Below are positions 1 to 8,654 of a stretch of DNA of 55,259 bases, in pieces. The DNA lies in the NCBI GenBank assembly GCA_030949725.1, contig JAUZSE010000008.1, forward strand, positions 1 through 55,259, read 5' to 3'. The stretch is from Sulfurovum sp. GTDB taxonomy: Bacteria > Campylobacterota > Campylobacteria > Campylobacterales > Sulfurovaceae. The notes beneath the pieces were generated by a model. It was not told the origin of the DNA and did not search any database. It saw only the letters and a program-made list of their open reading frames with translations. Every line of letters begins with the position of its first letter. The stretch's first letter is position 1. The position numbers were made by a program, and so were the translations under genes.

Positions 1-632
1 ATAATATAGAAAAACTTGGTGCATCTATAAGCAGTTTTGGTTATGGTTTGAATACAAAAATTTTTAATGATATTATTGATAGCTTTAGAAATGGCTCTAC
101 ATCTTCTTACGATATTTTTTCTACTGGCTTTGACATAGATTTTATGTTTCACGCTCTCAAAGGTCACTCTGTTATAGACATCTTTCAATCTCCCACTATG
201 CTACTTACAAACGGTGTTGAATCCGTTGTAACGTCTGTAGTGAACGTTCCCTATCTAAAGACTACTTCAACAGTAGATTCAAACACTAACAGCACAATAG
301 AACAATACGATTACAAGGATATAGGCTTACAAATAAAAGTAATGCCAAAGATTAAAAAAGGTCTAGTTTACATAGATCTAAATTTAGTCTCTGACGAACT
401 TATTACGATTGAAGATGATAAGCCAATCACTCAAAAGATTACCTACACGAATTCAGTCCGTATAAAAAAAGGTAAACCCATTCTTCTTACAGGTATCAAA
501 AAAACTTCACAAAGTTTTTCAAAAGACGGCATACCGCTTCTATCCGACTTACCTCTTTTGGGTGCGTTATTTAGAGGTACTTCTACTACCACGGAAGAAC
601 AGAACATCAATATACTTATAGAGGTGCTTTGA
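1..632 (+). CDS. Secretin-domain protein of a filamentous prophage (C-terminal part, runs off the left edge)
   Basis: The reading frame is open from base 3, so the true start lies outside the window; a TTG at 48 is only an internal codon. The visible 210 residues are the C-terminal half of a secretin: a stretch resembling the secretin core (SPTMLLTNGVESV), the repeated-strand region, and the typical ending with IPLLSDLPLLGALF followed by ILIEVL. Secretins form the outer-membrane ring; in inoviruses the pIV-like secretin exports the virion. The size and the neighbours (tiny genes, then an HUH replication protein) fit a phage secretin better than a type II/IV pilus gene. No stop or frameshift is seen in the visible part. 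The next gene starts 1 base after its stop, suggesting one transcript. Confidence 0.75.
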   Translation, partial: NIEKLGASISSFGYGLNTKIFNDIIDSFRNGSTSSYDIFSTGFDIDFMFHALKGHSVIDIFQSPTMLLTNGVESVVTSVVNVPYLKTTSTVDSNTNSTIEQYDYKDIGLQIKVMPKIKKGLVYIDLNLVSDELITIEDDKPITQKITYTNSVRIKKGKPILLTGIKKTSQSFSKDGIPLLSDLPLLGALFRGTSTTTEEQNINILIEVL

Positions 633-633
633 T

Positions 634-900
634 ATGTCTTTTAAGTATATTAACCCAATCGGTACCGATTTAACTATAGATAGTATTTGCCGTATATGTG
701 GTGGCAAATATAAGCAAAGTGCTAAAGGTCGATTTAAAGAGTATTGCAGTGATGATTGCAAGAACTATTTTAAATTTCTTTCTGCACTAGATAGAACACT
801 CTCTAAAATAAACTTTTCTGACTTCAATCACATTAAATCTATTAAAACAGATTTATTTGGTTTGGTCAACTGTTTACCAAAAAAAATTAATAAGGATTAA
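634..900 (+). CDS. Small zinc-ribbon-like prophage protein
   Basis: 88 residues. A CRICGGKY pair near residues 19-22 and a second pair, CSDDC (about 38-42), make a CxxC/CxxxC arrangement that could bind zinc. I do not recognise the family. It sits between the secretin and the replication gene of the filamentous prophage, one base after the secretin stop and two bases before the next start, so it is almost certainly part of the phage operon. Small Cys-rich proteins in such positions are often DNA-binding or regulatory, but that is inference only. No signal peptide or membrane segment is visible. Confidence 0.5.
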   Translation: MSFKYINPIGTDLTIDSICRICGGKYKQSAKGRFKEYCSDDCKNYFKFLSALDRTLSKINFSDFNHIKSIKTDLFGLVNCLPKKINKD

Positions 901-902
901 AT

Positions 903-1100
903 ATGTTAGCATACACTCTAAACGTAGATAAAGAAATGATAGAAGAAATCAAACTAGGTCACGTTGCAAACTTAGAACAATGTGAAATAGATTTAGATGA
1001 AATATATGATTACTGGTCTTGGGACAAATTAGATATAGAAATAGAATTATCTTTTGTCAAACAACTTTCATTGTCTCAAGTAAACGGATTTTTGTCATGA
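903..1100 (+). CDS. Small acidic prophage protein of unknown function
   Basis: 65 residues, strongly acidic with alternating hydrophobics and a WSWDKLD segment. It starts 2 bases after the preceding stop and ends in an ATGA overlap with the replication gene start at 1097, so translation is probably coupled. No known domain, signal peptide or membrane helix is seen. The position directly before rep would suit a replication accessory or ssDNA-binding protein, but nothing in the residues proves it. Confidence 0.45.
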   Translation: MLAYTLNVDKEMIEEIKLGHVANLEQCEIDLDEIYDYWSWDKLDIEIELSFVKQLSLSQVNGFLS

Positions 1101-2639
1101 GTGCTCTAACCTATGGATTATCAAATAGAGATTTACTATTTGCCAAGCGTAAAATAGAAAAACAAAAAAACTATTTGGAATCCAATAAGATTACAGGAGA
1201 AGAGGGCGTTATAAAATCATTTTTAGATGTTTCATATTCTGCTAATCTCTCACAACGCTATTATCCTCGTATCTTAAACAAAGTAGATACATTTGTATCA
1301 ACTTCATTGAACCAAGGCTTAGTGCCTATATTCTTAACAGTAACTGCAGATGGATTTTTTAGAGATATGCTAAAAGGAGACTATAGCAGATGGACTGAAA
1401 AAACAAAAGAAAAATATGAGCGACATATTCCCAATAATGACCGCTCTGGTCACTACTACGACTACATGAACAATCATAACGTTTTAACTCCTAAAGATGT
1501 TTATAAGATTATAGGACATCAGTTACATAGTTTTTATAAATGCGAAACACTTAGACGAATCAAAAAAGATGGTTTCACCTATACATCTATAAGAGTCACA
1601 GAACCCCACAAGGATGGCGTACCTCATTTTCATATCCTTATGTATGTACCTGAACAATACATCCCCAGAATGTACATAGAGTTTCAACGTTTCTTCCCTG
1701 CACCAAGAAATCATAAAAAATTGACGTATAAAAATACTCAAGGTGCTAATAAGCGTAACGGCTCAAAGATAGGCGAAAATATGCATGAAACCTTTGGATT
1801 TCAAACAGAAGTAAGAAGTGCCGCAGGTTACATATTAAAGTACATATTGAAGTCATTTAGGAACTTAATTGATGGTGAAGAGTTGGATTTTTACAAGCTT
1901 GGTACATTCACAATAAAATACCTCGTATCATCACAACGCATACATTAGTAAGTCAAGATGTGTATCATAAAGTCTCAATGCTGGAGAGTGATTGGTATTA
2001 TCTTACAGATATAAAGATAAACGGTGGTCACACAAAGGATACACTAAACGATTATTTTAAATTTGAAGATGGATTAGGTAGGAAAATTATATGTGACAGT
2101 GGTTTATTTGTCCTTGAAAACAATGGTAAAATAATATCAAGCTATGGAACTAAAAAGCATTTTATAAAAAAAATACGTTTACGCTCACTTTTTTTCTCTC
2201 CAGTAAAACCAAATGATTTTCAAATTTTAACAAGATTTGAAATTTGGACACCTCCCAAGCCTTATTCTTATTATATTAAAAACTCTTCAAAAGTTGATAA
2301 TAGCTGTGTTTGGATCAATGGCAAAGATGATGTATTTTTCTAGCAGATCATCAGTATAGAGACAATCAATATAAAATGGTAAATGGTAAAAAAGAATATT
2401 ATGTAACGATAGAAGATCGATTACTTTTAGGTATTGAAAAAATTATTACTTTTAAGGATCGTCCATCTTTAATAAATATGTCTGATCAAAGTCTTTTTTA
2501 TGAATATCAATATTTTAATTTTGATGTAGATGTTCCTGCACGTTATGCAATGATACATAATGAGATGATAGACAGAGGTATCTTACATGCTCATTACGTC
2601 AATCCAAATGATTATAATACAGGGTTCTATGATGATTGA
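1097..2639 (+). pseudogene. Filamentous-phage replication initiator (HUH endonuclease), two frameshifts
   Basis: The start at 1097 overlaps the previous gene (ATGA). The first part contains an HUH-type motif, PHFHILMYVP (around residue 170), and a downstream Y-x-x-K-Y segment, GYILKYILKS, the expected nicking tyrosine region of rolling-circle initiators. Near 1912 the frame is lost: the residues that continue it (NKIPRIITTHTLVSQDVYHK) lie in another frame, as if one A is missing from an ACAAT run. A second break at about 2335-2341 (a T5 run where T6 restores the frame) joins FLADHQYRDNQYKM and the tail up to 2639. Restoring two bases gives one 514-residue protein. So this is either a dead replication gene or two base-calling errors; if real, the prophage cannot replicate by itself. 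Confidence 0.7.
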
Positions 2640-2796
2640 TAAGGCTATAGCTGAAATTATGAGTTCTAAACCTTACAAGGTAAGAAAGGAATGGTTGAAA
2701 GACAGAGCAAATAAGTTAAAAGGTTTAAATGTGTCTGATAGTAACTTAAAAATTTCTAAGATGATTTATAGATTGAATGAAAAGATTAAGGGGTAA
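2632..2796 (+). CDS. Short basic protein at the prophage right end
   Basis: 54 residues, lysine/arginine-rich (KPYKVRKEWLKDRANKLKG), with no recognised family. There are two possible ATGs at 2629 and 2632; an AGGG 7 bases before 2632 favours the second. It overlaps the end of the broken replication gene and stops 8 bases before the 3' end of the tRNA at 2805, so it marks the last coding unit before the putative attachment site. It could be a small DNA-binding protein. Low certainty that it is translated. Confidence 0.35.
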   Translation: MIDKAIAEIMSSKPYKVRKEWLKDRANKLKGLNVSDSNLKISKMIYRLNEKIKG

Positions 2797-2804
2797 TGAT
2801 GAAT

Positions 2805-2881
<77 letters not shown>

Positions 2882-2916
2882 ACATTGGTAAGACACATTT
2901 ATAGTTTTTAGATAAT

Positions 2917-2993
<77 letters not shown>

Positions 2994-3045
2994 ATAGGAT
3001 ATAGATTTTACAATCTATTTTGATTATCTAAAAGTTATAATGTTA

Positions 3046-3120
3046 TGGATGGGGTAGAGGGATTCGAACCCCCGAATACCAGTACCAAAAACTAGTGCCT
3101 TACCGCTTGGCGATACCCCA
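3046..3120 (-). tRNA. tRNA-Gln (TTG)
   Basis: 75 nt with encoded CCA. Folded by eye: acceptor TGGGGTA/TACCCCA, D arm GCCAAGCGGTAAGGC, anticodon stem CTAGT/ACTGG with loop TTTTGGT (anticodon TTG), T arm with GTTCGAATC. It is the first gene of a three-tRNA minus-strand operon that begins just after a consensus promoter. Confidence 0.95.
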
Positions 3121-3152
3121 ACATTCATAAGTCGATTGCTTATGTGGACGGC

Positions 3153-3181
3153 ATTATAGCACCATAACTCTTATATGTCAA
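3153..3181 (-). promoter_or_regulatory. Consensus sigma-70 promoter of the tRNA operon
   Basis: On the minus strand TTGACA (3176-3181) and TATAAT (3153-3158) are separated by exactly 17 bp, a perfect consensus promoter, about 33 bp before the tRNA-Gln 5' end. Such strength suits stable-RNA genes. It would also drive transcription out of the tRNAs into the prophage antisense strand, because I see no hairpin plus T-tract between 2805 and the prophage genes. Confidence 0.8.
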
Positions 3182-3208
3182 GAGATTTTAGGAAAAACTT
3201 AAAAAAGT

Positions 3209-3237
3209 TTCATAACTGAAGAACGAATAGGTATAAT
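3209..3237 (+). promoter_or_regulatory. Probable ribBA promoter
   Basis: A perfect TATAAT at 3232-3237 with a weak TTCATA -35 17 bp upstream, on the plus strand, about 50 bp before the ribBA start. It is divergent from the tRNA promoter. No FMN-riboswitch-like fold is apparent in the short leader. Confidence 0.5.
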
Positions 3238-3287
3238 ACATAGAATATAAACAAATAAAATAAGAATAAAAAATGAGGAATATAGCT

Positions 3288-4322
3288 ATGTCAACAGAAG
3301 CAATACAAAGAGTAGAAAAAGCAATAGAAGAAACAAAAAGAGGACGTATGGTCATTATGATGGATGATGAGGATCGTGAGAATGAAGGTGACTTGGTCTA
3401 TGCAGCAACTTTCTCTACTCCAGAGATGGTAAACTTCATGGCAAAAGAAGCACGTGGACTTATCTGTACACCCGTCACCAAAGAGATAGCCACTAAATTA
3501 GATCTTATGCCAATGGTGATGAACAATGTCTCGAACCATGAGACGGCTTTTACAGTCTCTATAGATTCTACCAATGCAGAGACAGGGATCTCTGCTGTAG
3601 AAAGAGATGATTGTATCTCCAAACTATCAAGTCCACAAACGGTTGCTAGTGACTTTGTACGTCCTGGTCACATTTTTCCTCTTATTGCCAAAGATGGAGG
3701 GGTGCTTGTGCGTACAGGACATACAGAAGGTTCTGTTGATCTGTGTAAATTGGCAGGCCTTGCTCCTGCTGCTGTAATCTGTGAAATCATTAAAGATGAT
3801 GGCACTATGGCACGTATGGATGACCTTGAAGTATTTTCTAAAAAACACGGGCTTTGTATTGTATATATTTCAGACATCGTTGAATACCGTTTGGCCAATG
3901 AACAATTGATACAACGTGTCAAAGAAGAAGAGTCAGAACTTAGAGGTACCAAAGTAGAAAAGATTATGTATACCGATCACTTAGACCGAACCCATACCGT
4001 GATACAATTTTATAAATCACACGAAACGGCAAATGTGAAGTTTCATAACATAGGTACAGATATAGGTCTTGTCCTTGATGATAAACGTTTTTCTGCACTC
4101 AATAACTCCATAGAGTATTTGAAAAATAACGGTGGTATACTTATCTTCTTAGATACAAAAGTCATCTCCCACGAACAAGCAAAAGAGTTTGGCGTAGGGG
4201 CGCAGATACTCAAAGACCTTGGTATTAAAAATATTAACCTACTTACGACAAACAAAGAGACAGAGTTTGTAGGTCTTGCAGGCTTTGGTTTGGATGTGGT
4301 GGAGAAGATTGAGATTGTTTAA
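3288..4322 (+). CDS. ribBA: RibBA-type 3,4-dihydroxy-2-butanone 4-phosphate synthase with degenerate GTP cyclohydrolase II half
   Basis: The start at 3288 is preferred over the ATG 15 bases earlier because a GAGGA Shine-Dalgarno (3275-3279) lies 8 bases before it. Residues 1-200 are a full DHBP synthase (ribulose 5-phosphate to DHBP plus formate, riboflavin pathway): DDEDRENEGDL, ARGLICTPV, RPGHIFPL and RTGHTEGSVDL are all present. Residues about 205-344 occupy the place of GTP cyclohydrolase II, but no cysteines of the zinc site (C-x10-CxC pattern) nor the usual GxCxxG core are found, so this half is probably not a cyclohydrolase. I recall the same loss in other epsilonproteobacterial RibBA proteins. 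A separate RibA is expected elsewhere. The gene converges with the amidohydrolase, 14 bp apart. Confidence 0.88.
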   Translation: MSTEAIQRVEKAIEETKRGRMVIMMDDEDRENEGDLVYAATFSTPEMVNFMAKEARGLICTPVTKEIATKLDLMPMVMNNVSNHETAFTVSIDSTNAETGISAVERDDCISKLSSPQTVASDFVRPGHIFPLIAKDGGVLVRTGHTEGSVDLCKLAGLAPAAVICEIIKDDGTMARMDDLEVFSKKHGLCIVYISDIVEYRLANEQLIQRVKEEESELRGTKVEKIMYTDHLDRTHTVIQFYKSHETANVKFHNIGTDIGLVLDDKRFSALNNSIEYLKNNGGILIFLDTKVISHEQAKEFGVGAQILKDLGIKNINLLTTNKETEFVGLAGFGLDVVEKIEIV

Positions 4323-4336
4323 ATGCAAATTTTACG

Positions 4337-5554
4337 CTAGATATACTTCTCTCCTCCTATATACACCTCTGAAACCTCTTTAGTATGTAAGATACTCCAG
4401 AGGGCTATCTCTTCTTTTCTTTTAGGCATCTCAGGGAGGGTAACAACTGCAAAATCTGCAAGTTTACCTACTTCTATTTTCCCAGAGTTTATGCCTAGTA
4501 TTTCTGCTGCATTGGTTGTAATAGCGTTTATGAGCGTATTTGCAAGTTTTTCGATGGGTACTTGATGGTGGAGCATGAGTGCTGCTCTAAGTTCGTCAAA
4601 GATGTTGAGTGAATCATTTGAACTTAGTCCGTCGGTGGCTACTGAGTAGGGTAAAGAGAGTGTTTCTATCGCCAGTCTGCCACAGCCTAAATATCGGTTA
4701 GATCGTGGGCAGTGGGCGATGGAGTGACCTTTTTGTGCTAGATACTCTAATTCAGCTTTATTGGCTTGTACACAATGTGTAAAATGTGTAGGGTAACGGT
4801 CAAAAGCATACATAAATTCTTGTATATTGGTCACAGGTGTAGAGGTTTTGAAGTATTTCTCAAAGAAGCCTTTAAGCTCTCCTTTTCCATGTTCGAGCCA
4901 TTCTCTTTCTGCTTGTGATTCTAAAAAATGTGTGCAAAGAGGAAGTGTATGTTCTTTGGCTACATTGACAGCTTTTTGCAAGATGATAGGATGCACAGAA
5001 TAGGGTGAATGTATGGCAATAGCAGGGGTGATACGTGAAGACTTTTGGCAAGACATAGATACTTTGACACGTTCCATAAAATCACCATAGAGCATATCTG
5101 CATACTGAGCATTAGAGCCTATAAGTTCGTTGAAAAATACCACACGTTGAGGGGTCTCTTCACAGACTTCTAGCTCATTTCCAAAACTTGAAATAGCCCC
5201 AAAAGTAGTAATACCTGAACGCAACATAGTATCGCACTCTCTTCTCATTATTTCATTGTCACATTTGCCTACAAGTGCTTCCCTATGTTCTATGACAGAA
5301 TCCAACCAAGGCATAAAAGAGCCATATTTTAGGGCTGTTTTGTTCGCTGAAAATTCTAAATGTACATGGGTGTTTATAAATCCAGGATAAAGTACGCAAT
5401 GCTCTGCTGTTTGAATGATATTGGCATGAGGATATTTTGCTTTTAATATATCAAGGGTATCTATCTCTTTGATGATATGTGTAAATGCTACTGCAAGATT
5501 TTCTTGAAAACCTTCTGGGGTGTAAATATAGTCAGCTATTATTATGTGTGTCAT
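4337..5554 (-). CDS. mqnF: Aminodeoxyfutalosine deaminase-type amidohydrolase
   Basis: 405 residues of the amidohydrolase superfamily. Metal-binding motifs appear in order: HVHLEF (about 63), HSPYSVHP (about 180), CTHFLES (about 208), THCVQA (about 262), then HCPRSNRYLG and ATDGLSSNDS with the catalytic Asp. The fit is to the SAH/6-amino-6-deoxyfutalosine deaminase group that Campylobacterota use in the futalosine route to menaquinone; S-adenosylhomocysteine or MTA deaminase is the main alternative. It is transcribed divergently from aroQ with a 61-bp gap; an aroQ-amidohydrolase neighbourhood is, as I recall, conserved in Campylobacter. The symbol is given because of lineage and motifs, not because substrate specificity can be read. 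Confidence 0.78.
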   Translation of the reverse strand: MTHIIIADYIYTPEGFQENLAVAFTHIIKEIDTLDILKAKYPHANIIQTAEHCVLYPGFINTHVHLEFSANKTALKYGSFMPWLDSVIEHREALVGKCDNEIMRRECDTMLRSGITTFGAISSFGNELEVCEETPQRVVFFNELIGSNAQYADMLYGDFMERVKVSMSCQKSSRITPAIAIHSPYSVHPIILQKAVNVAKEHTLPLCTHFLESQAEREWLEHGKGELKGFFEKYFKTSTPVTNIQEFMYAFDRYPTHFTHCVQANKAELEYLAQKGHSIAHCPRSNRYLGCGRLAIETLSLPYSVATDGLSSNDSLNIFDELRAALMLHHQVPIEKLANTLINAITTNAAEILGINSGKIEVGKLADFAVVTLPEMPKRKEEIALWSILHTKEVSEVYIGGEKYI

Positions 5555-5615
5555 ACCTATCCTTAAACGAATTTAGATAAAATAATACCTAAATTATATA
5601 AACGAAGGTAATCAA

Positions 5616-6101
5616 ATGAAAATAGTAGTCATCCAAGGTCCAAACCTCAATATGCTCGGTATTAGAGAGCAAAATATCTATGGTCCCATGAAATTAGAAG
5701 ATATTCACTCTCAAATGAAGGGATTTGCTGAACAAAATAAAAATGAAATCGAATTTTTTCAGAGTAACTTAGAGGGTGAAATCGTAGATCGTATCCAAGA
5801 ATGTATAGGTGATGCGGATGGTATTATTATTAATCCTGCTGCGTATACACATACTTCTATTGCTATTCGTGATGCTATCTCAGCAGTGCAACTGCCTACA
5901 CTAGAAGTACATCTTTCAAATATTTATCAAAGAGAAGAATTTAGACATACTTCACTTACAGCACCAGTATGTGCAGGTCAGATCACAGGTATGGGGCCAT
6001 TTGGTTACCACTTAGCTATGGTGGGCATGACGCAAATACTTAATGAAATGAAAATGATGAAAGATCAGCAGGCTAAAGCCAAAACTGCACAAGCAAAATA
6101 A
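5616..6101 (+). CDS. aroQ: Type II 3-dehydroquinate dehydratase
   Basis: 161 residues; converts 3-dehydroquinate to 3-dehydroshikimate in the shikimate pathway, normally as a dodecamer in the cytosol. Signature segments are GPNLNMLG at residue 8, the lid loop REQNIYG with the catalytic Arg/Tyr, NPAAYTHTS, and [14 protein letters not shown] with the catalytic His. A GAAGGT Shine-Dalgarno precedes the start. The C-terminus has an extra Lys/Ala tail ([13 protein letters not shown]) beyond the usual fold. A REP-like hairpin follows, then the M24 peptidase gene. Confidence 0.95.
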   Translation: MKIVVIQGPNLNMLGIREQNIYGPMKLEDIHSQMKGFAEQNKNEIEFFQSNLEGEIVDRIQECIGDADGIIINPAAYTHTSIAIRDAISAVQLPTLEVHLSNIYQREEFRHTSLTAPVCAGQITGMGPFGYHLAMVGMTQILNEMKMMKDQQAKAKTAQAK

Positions 6102-6112
6102 TTTTATACGCA

Positions 6113-6141
6113 TAGGGTGTTGTGAGGGCACAACACCCTAC
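6113..6141 (-). repeat. REP-like palindrome with GTAG head (family 2)
   Basis: A 12-bp perfect stem, TAGGGTGTTGTG/CACAACACCCTA, with a 4-base loop AGGG. Read on the minus strand it is GTAG followed by a GGTGTTGTG hairpin, the layout of REP elements recognised by REP-associated Y1 transposases. No T-tract follows on either strand, so it is not a standard intrinsic terminator, although it could slow exonucleases after aroQ. A related element is at 13256-13282. Confidence 0.6.
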
Positions 6142-6161
6142 AGACATCAAAAGGTTCCACT

Positions 6162-7180
6162 ATGAATTACATGCTCAAAGATGAAAATGCTATCTATTAT
6201 GAATGTGGCTATAGTTGTGATAATGCACTTTATCTTTCTTTAGGAAGTGAAGCATATTTTATTACCGATAGCCGTTATACTATAGATGCCCGTGCAAATG
6301 TACAGGGTGCGCAAGTAGTCATAAATAGAGATCTTTATGCCCAAGCTGCAGAAATCTTGAACAAGTCTAAAGTAAATAAAGTATATTTTGATCCTAAAGA
6401 ATGGACAGTATCAGGTTTTGAGCGTATTTCTGCTCAGGCAAAAGTACTGTTCAAACAAGATGTGGATCTTTCTCACAAAAAGCGGATTATAAAAAGTGAT
6501 GAAGAGTTAAAAATACTTGCTAAAGCTGCTAAACTTGGAGCAAAAGCATTTAAATCTTTGGCAAAAGAGTTTAGAAAAATGGTTTTGGCGAAGATGAATA
6601 TACTTTGACGCATAGAGCAAAAAGCATTTTAGGTGACTTTGGTAAGTATGCACTTAGTTTTGATCCTATAGTGGCAATAAATGCCAATGCAGCAAGACCG
6701 CATGCTATGCCTACTTCTACAAAATTGGCAAAAAATGATCTTCTTTTAGTGGATGCAGGGTTAAAATACAAGCGTTACTGTTCTGACCGTACACGTACTG
6801 TACATGCAGATAAGTATTTTATGTTTGACATCCATCAAACGTTTAAATCAAAAAAGATTCAAAAAGCCTATGATACCGTACTCAAAGCACATGACAATGC
6901 CATAGACAAAGCACGTTCTGGGATGAAAGCAAGAAAAGTAGATGCTCTAACGCGAGACATCGTGACCAAAGCAGGTTTTGGAGAGTATTATGTACACTCG
7001 ACAGGACATGGGGTAGGGCTTGACATCCACGAGATGCCATACATTTCGACAAAGTCAGACACAATCATAGAAGACGGCATGGTCTATACCATAGAACCAG
7101 GGATCTACATACCTGATGAATTTGGTATACGCATAGAAGATATGGTTGCAATGGTAGATGGAAAAGCGGTACTCTTGTAG
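6162..7180 (+). pseudogene. M24 family Xaa-Pro aminopeptidase, one frameshift
   Basis: The N-terminal creatinase-like domain reads from 6162 to about 6590; the frame then breaks in an A5 run (AGAAAAATGG). The continuing residues NGFGEDEYTLTHRAKS are found in the next frame and lead into the complete catalytic pita-bread domain: DAGLKYKRYCSDRTRT (metal Asp pair), HSTGHGVGLDIHE, TIEPGIY and IRIEDMV. Adding one A gives a normal 339-residue cytosolic proline peptidase, the usual length for Campylobacterota. All catalytic residues are intact, so an artefactual 1-base loss is at least as likely as a real mutation. It is followed 8 bp later by folK. Confidence 0.82.
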
Positions 7181-7188
7181 GGTGCAAG

Positions 7189-7677
7189 ATGCTTAAAAGA
7201 AAAGAACTTGATAAAAGTCATACATTGCTTTTTACCCAACATTTTCCTTCTACCTCCAAACATAAAGCTGGACACAGAGCTTTACTGGGGATAGGAGGGA
7301 ACATCGGTGATGTACTGCGTCGTTTTGAACATCTTCTTCAGTATTTGAAGTCTTCTCCATTTATTTCGGTGATCGAGACTGCACCGATACTTAAAAATCC
7401 TGCTTTTGGCTATACAGAGCAGGCGGACTTTTATAACTCTTTGTTGTGGGTTGAAACACAGCTCACACCTAAGGCGTTATTGCGTTATGTGTTGCGAGTG
7501 GAAAAGGTTTTTGGGAGAAAACGTCTTTTTAAAGATGGGCCTAGAACCTTAGATATAGATATAATATTTTATGAAAATGTAAAGATGGATACAAAAAAAC
7601 TGATCATTCCTCATCCTGAATGGATGAAGAGAAATTCAGTACTTATACCTCTTTCATATATGAAAGGCAGTATATAA
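7189..7677 (+). CDS. folK: 2-amino-4-hydroxy-6-hydroxymethyldihydropteridine pyrophosphokinase
   Basis: 162 residues. It transfers pyrophosphate from ATP to the pterin in folate synthesis. Visible signatures are GIGGNIGD at about residue 36 and GPRTLDIDIIFY near 120, the ATP/Mg-binding region. It has an N-terminal extension of about 30 residues before the domain. Its TAA overlaps the flhF ATG (TAATG), so translation is coupled. The folK-flhF pair is, as I recall, conserved in Campylobacter. Confidence 0.92.
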   Translation: MLKRKELDKSHTLLFTQHFPSTSKHKAGHRALLGIGGNIGDVLRRFEHLLQYLKSSPFISVIETAPILKNPAFGYTEQADFYNSLLWVETQLTPKALLRYVLRVEKVFGRKRLFKDGPRTLDIDIIFYENVKMDTKKLIIPHPEWMKRNSVLIPLSYMKGSI

Positions 7678-8654
7678 TGATAAATGAAACATTTGTAGCC
7701 TCTGATCCAAAGTCTGCATACGAACAAGCAGTTGAAAAATATGGAGAAACGGTGACATTGGTATCTGCAAAACAGTTAAAGTATGATGATGGAATGTTGC
7801 GTTGTGAAGTGACTATTAGTATATCAGAAGATGTGTTTATGCAAAAATCTTTACTGGAAAATACATGGAAAGTTGAAGAGAAAATCAAAGCACTTTTTAT
7901 AAGAAAAGGAATCTCAGTATCTTGGCTTAATGAAGTGTTTTCTTCTTTGATTGGAACTCATATACTTGATGATGAAGCACTTTTAGTCTCCTATATTCTC
8001 GAAGAGATAGATGAATCTCTTGTGGTGAGAGAAGAGAGACTAACAAAGCCTAAAGTGATGATGTTGGTAGGTCCTACCGGGGTAGGAAAAACAACCACTA
8101 TCGCTAAACTTGCCGCACGTTATGCCTACCTTATGGATAAACCCTATAAAGTGGCACTGTTAAATCTGGACAGTTATAAAGTAGGTGCCTTTGAGCAGTT
8201 GGCACATTATGCAGACATCATGCAGATTGAGCATCTTAGCGTTGACAATGCAGATGCATTTGTAGATGGACTTGAACTTCTGGATGGGTATGATGTCATA
8301 CTTGTGGATACAGCAGGAATGTCTCCTTATGACACGCACAAACTCATTAAAATTGTGGAGTTTGTACAGGCAGATATAGCTAAGAAAATTGAAGTAAATC
8401 TTGTCTTGCCTGCTACAGTAAAATATGAAGACATGGAGGACATCTATAATAATTTTTCATTTCTGAATTTAAACTCTATCATCATCAGTAAATTTGATGA
8501 AACGAAACATCTAGGTACTTTACTGAATTTTATGTTGCTTTATAAAATTCCTATGAGCTACTTTTCTATAGGGCAAGAGGTACCTGATGATCTTTTGTTG
8601 GCTTCTAAAGAGTATCTTTTGGAACGTTTTATAGGTGATTTGGATGGAGCGTGA
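7677..8654 (+). CDS. flhF: Flagellar biosynthesis SRP-like GTPase FlhF
   Basis: Starts at the ATG overlapping the folK stop. 325 residues: a short N-terminal B domain (MINETFVASDPKSAYEQA is typical), then the NG GTPase domain with P-loop GPTGVGKTTTIAKLAAR, DTAGM, and the SKFDETK specificity motif. FlhF sets the place and number of polar flagella. Its usual partner FlhG is not next to it: the following gene is a short unknown protein. The frame is intact. This implies a motile or formerly motile cell. Confidence 0.92.
   Translation: MINETFVASDPKSAYEQAVEKYGETVTLVSAKQLKYDDGMLRCEVTISISEDVFMQKSLLENTWKVEEKIKALFIRKGISVSWLNEVFSSLIGTHILDDEALLVSYILEEIDESLVVREERLTKPKVMMLVGPTGVGKTTTIAKLAARYAYLMDKPYKVALLNLDSYKVGAFEQLAHYADIMQIEHLSVDNADAFVDGLELLDGYDVILVDTAGMSPYDTHKLIKIVEFVQADIAKKIEVNLVLPATVKYEDMEDIYNNFSFLNLNSIIISKFDETKHLGTLLNFMLLYKIPMSYFSIGQEVPDDLLLASKEYLLERFIGDLDGA

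Noticed and set aside
6113..6141. Rho-independent terminator after aroQ
   Set aside because: A strong hairpin but no T-tract on either strand; the GTAG head and a relative at 13256 point to a REP element.
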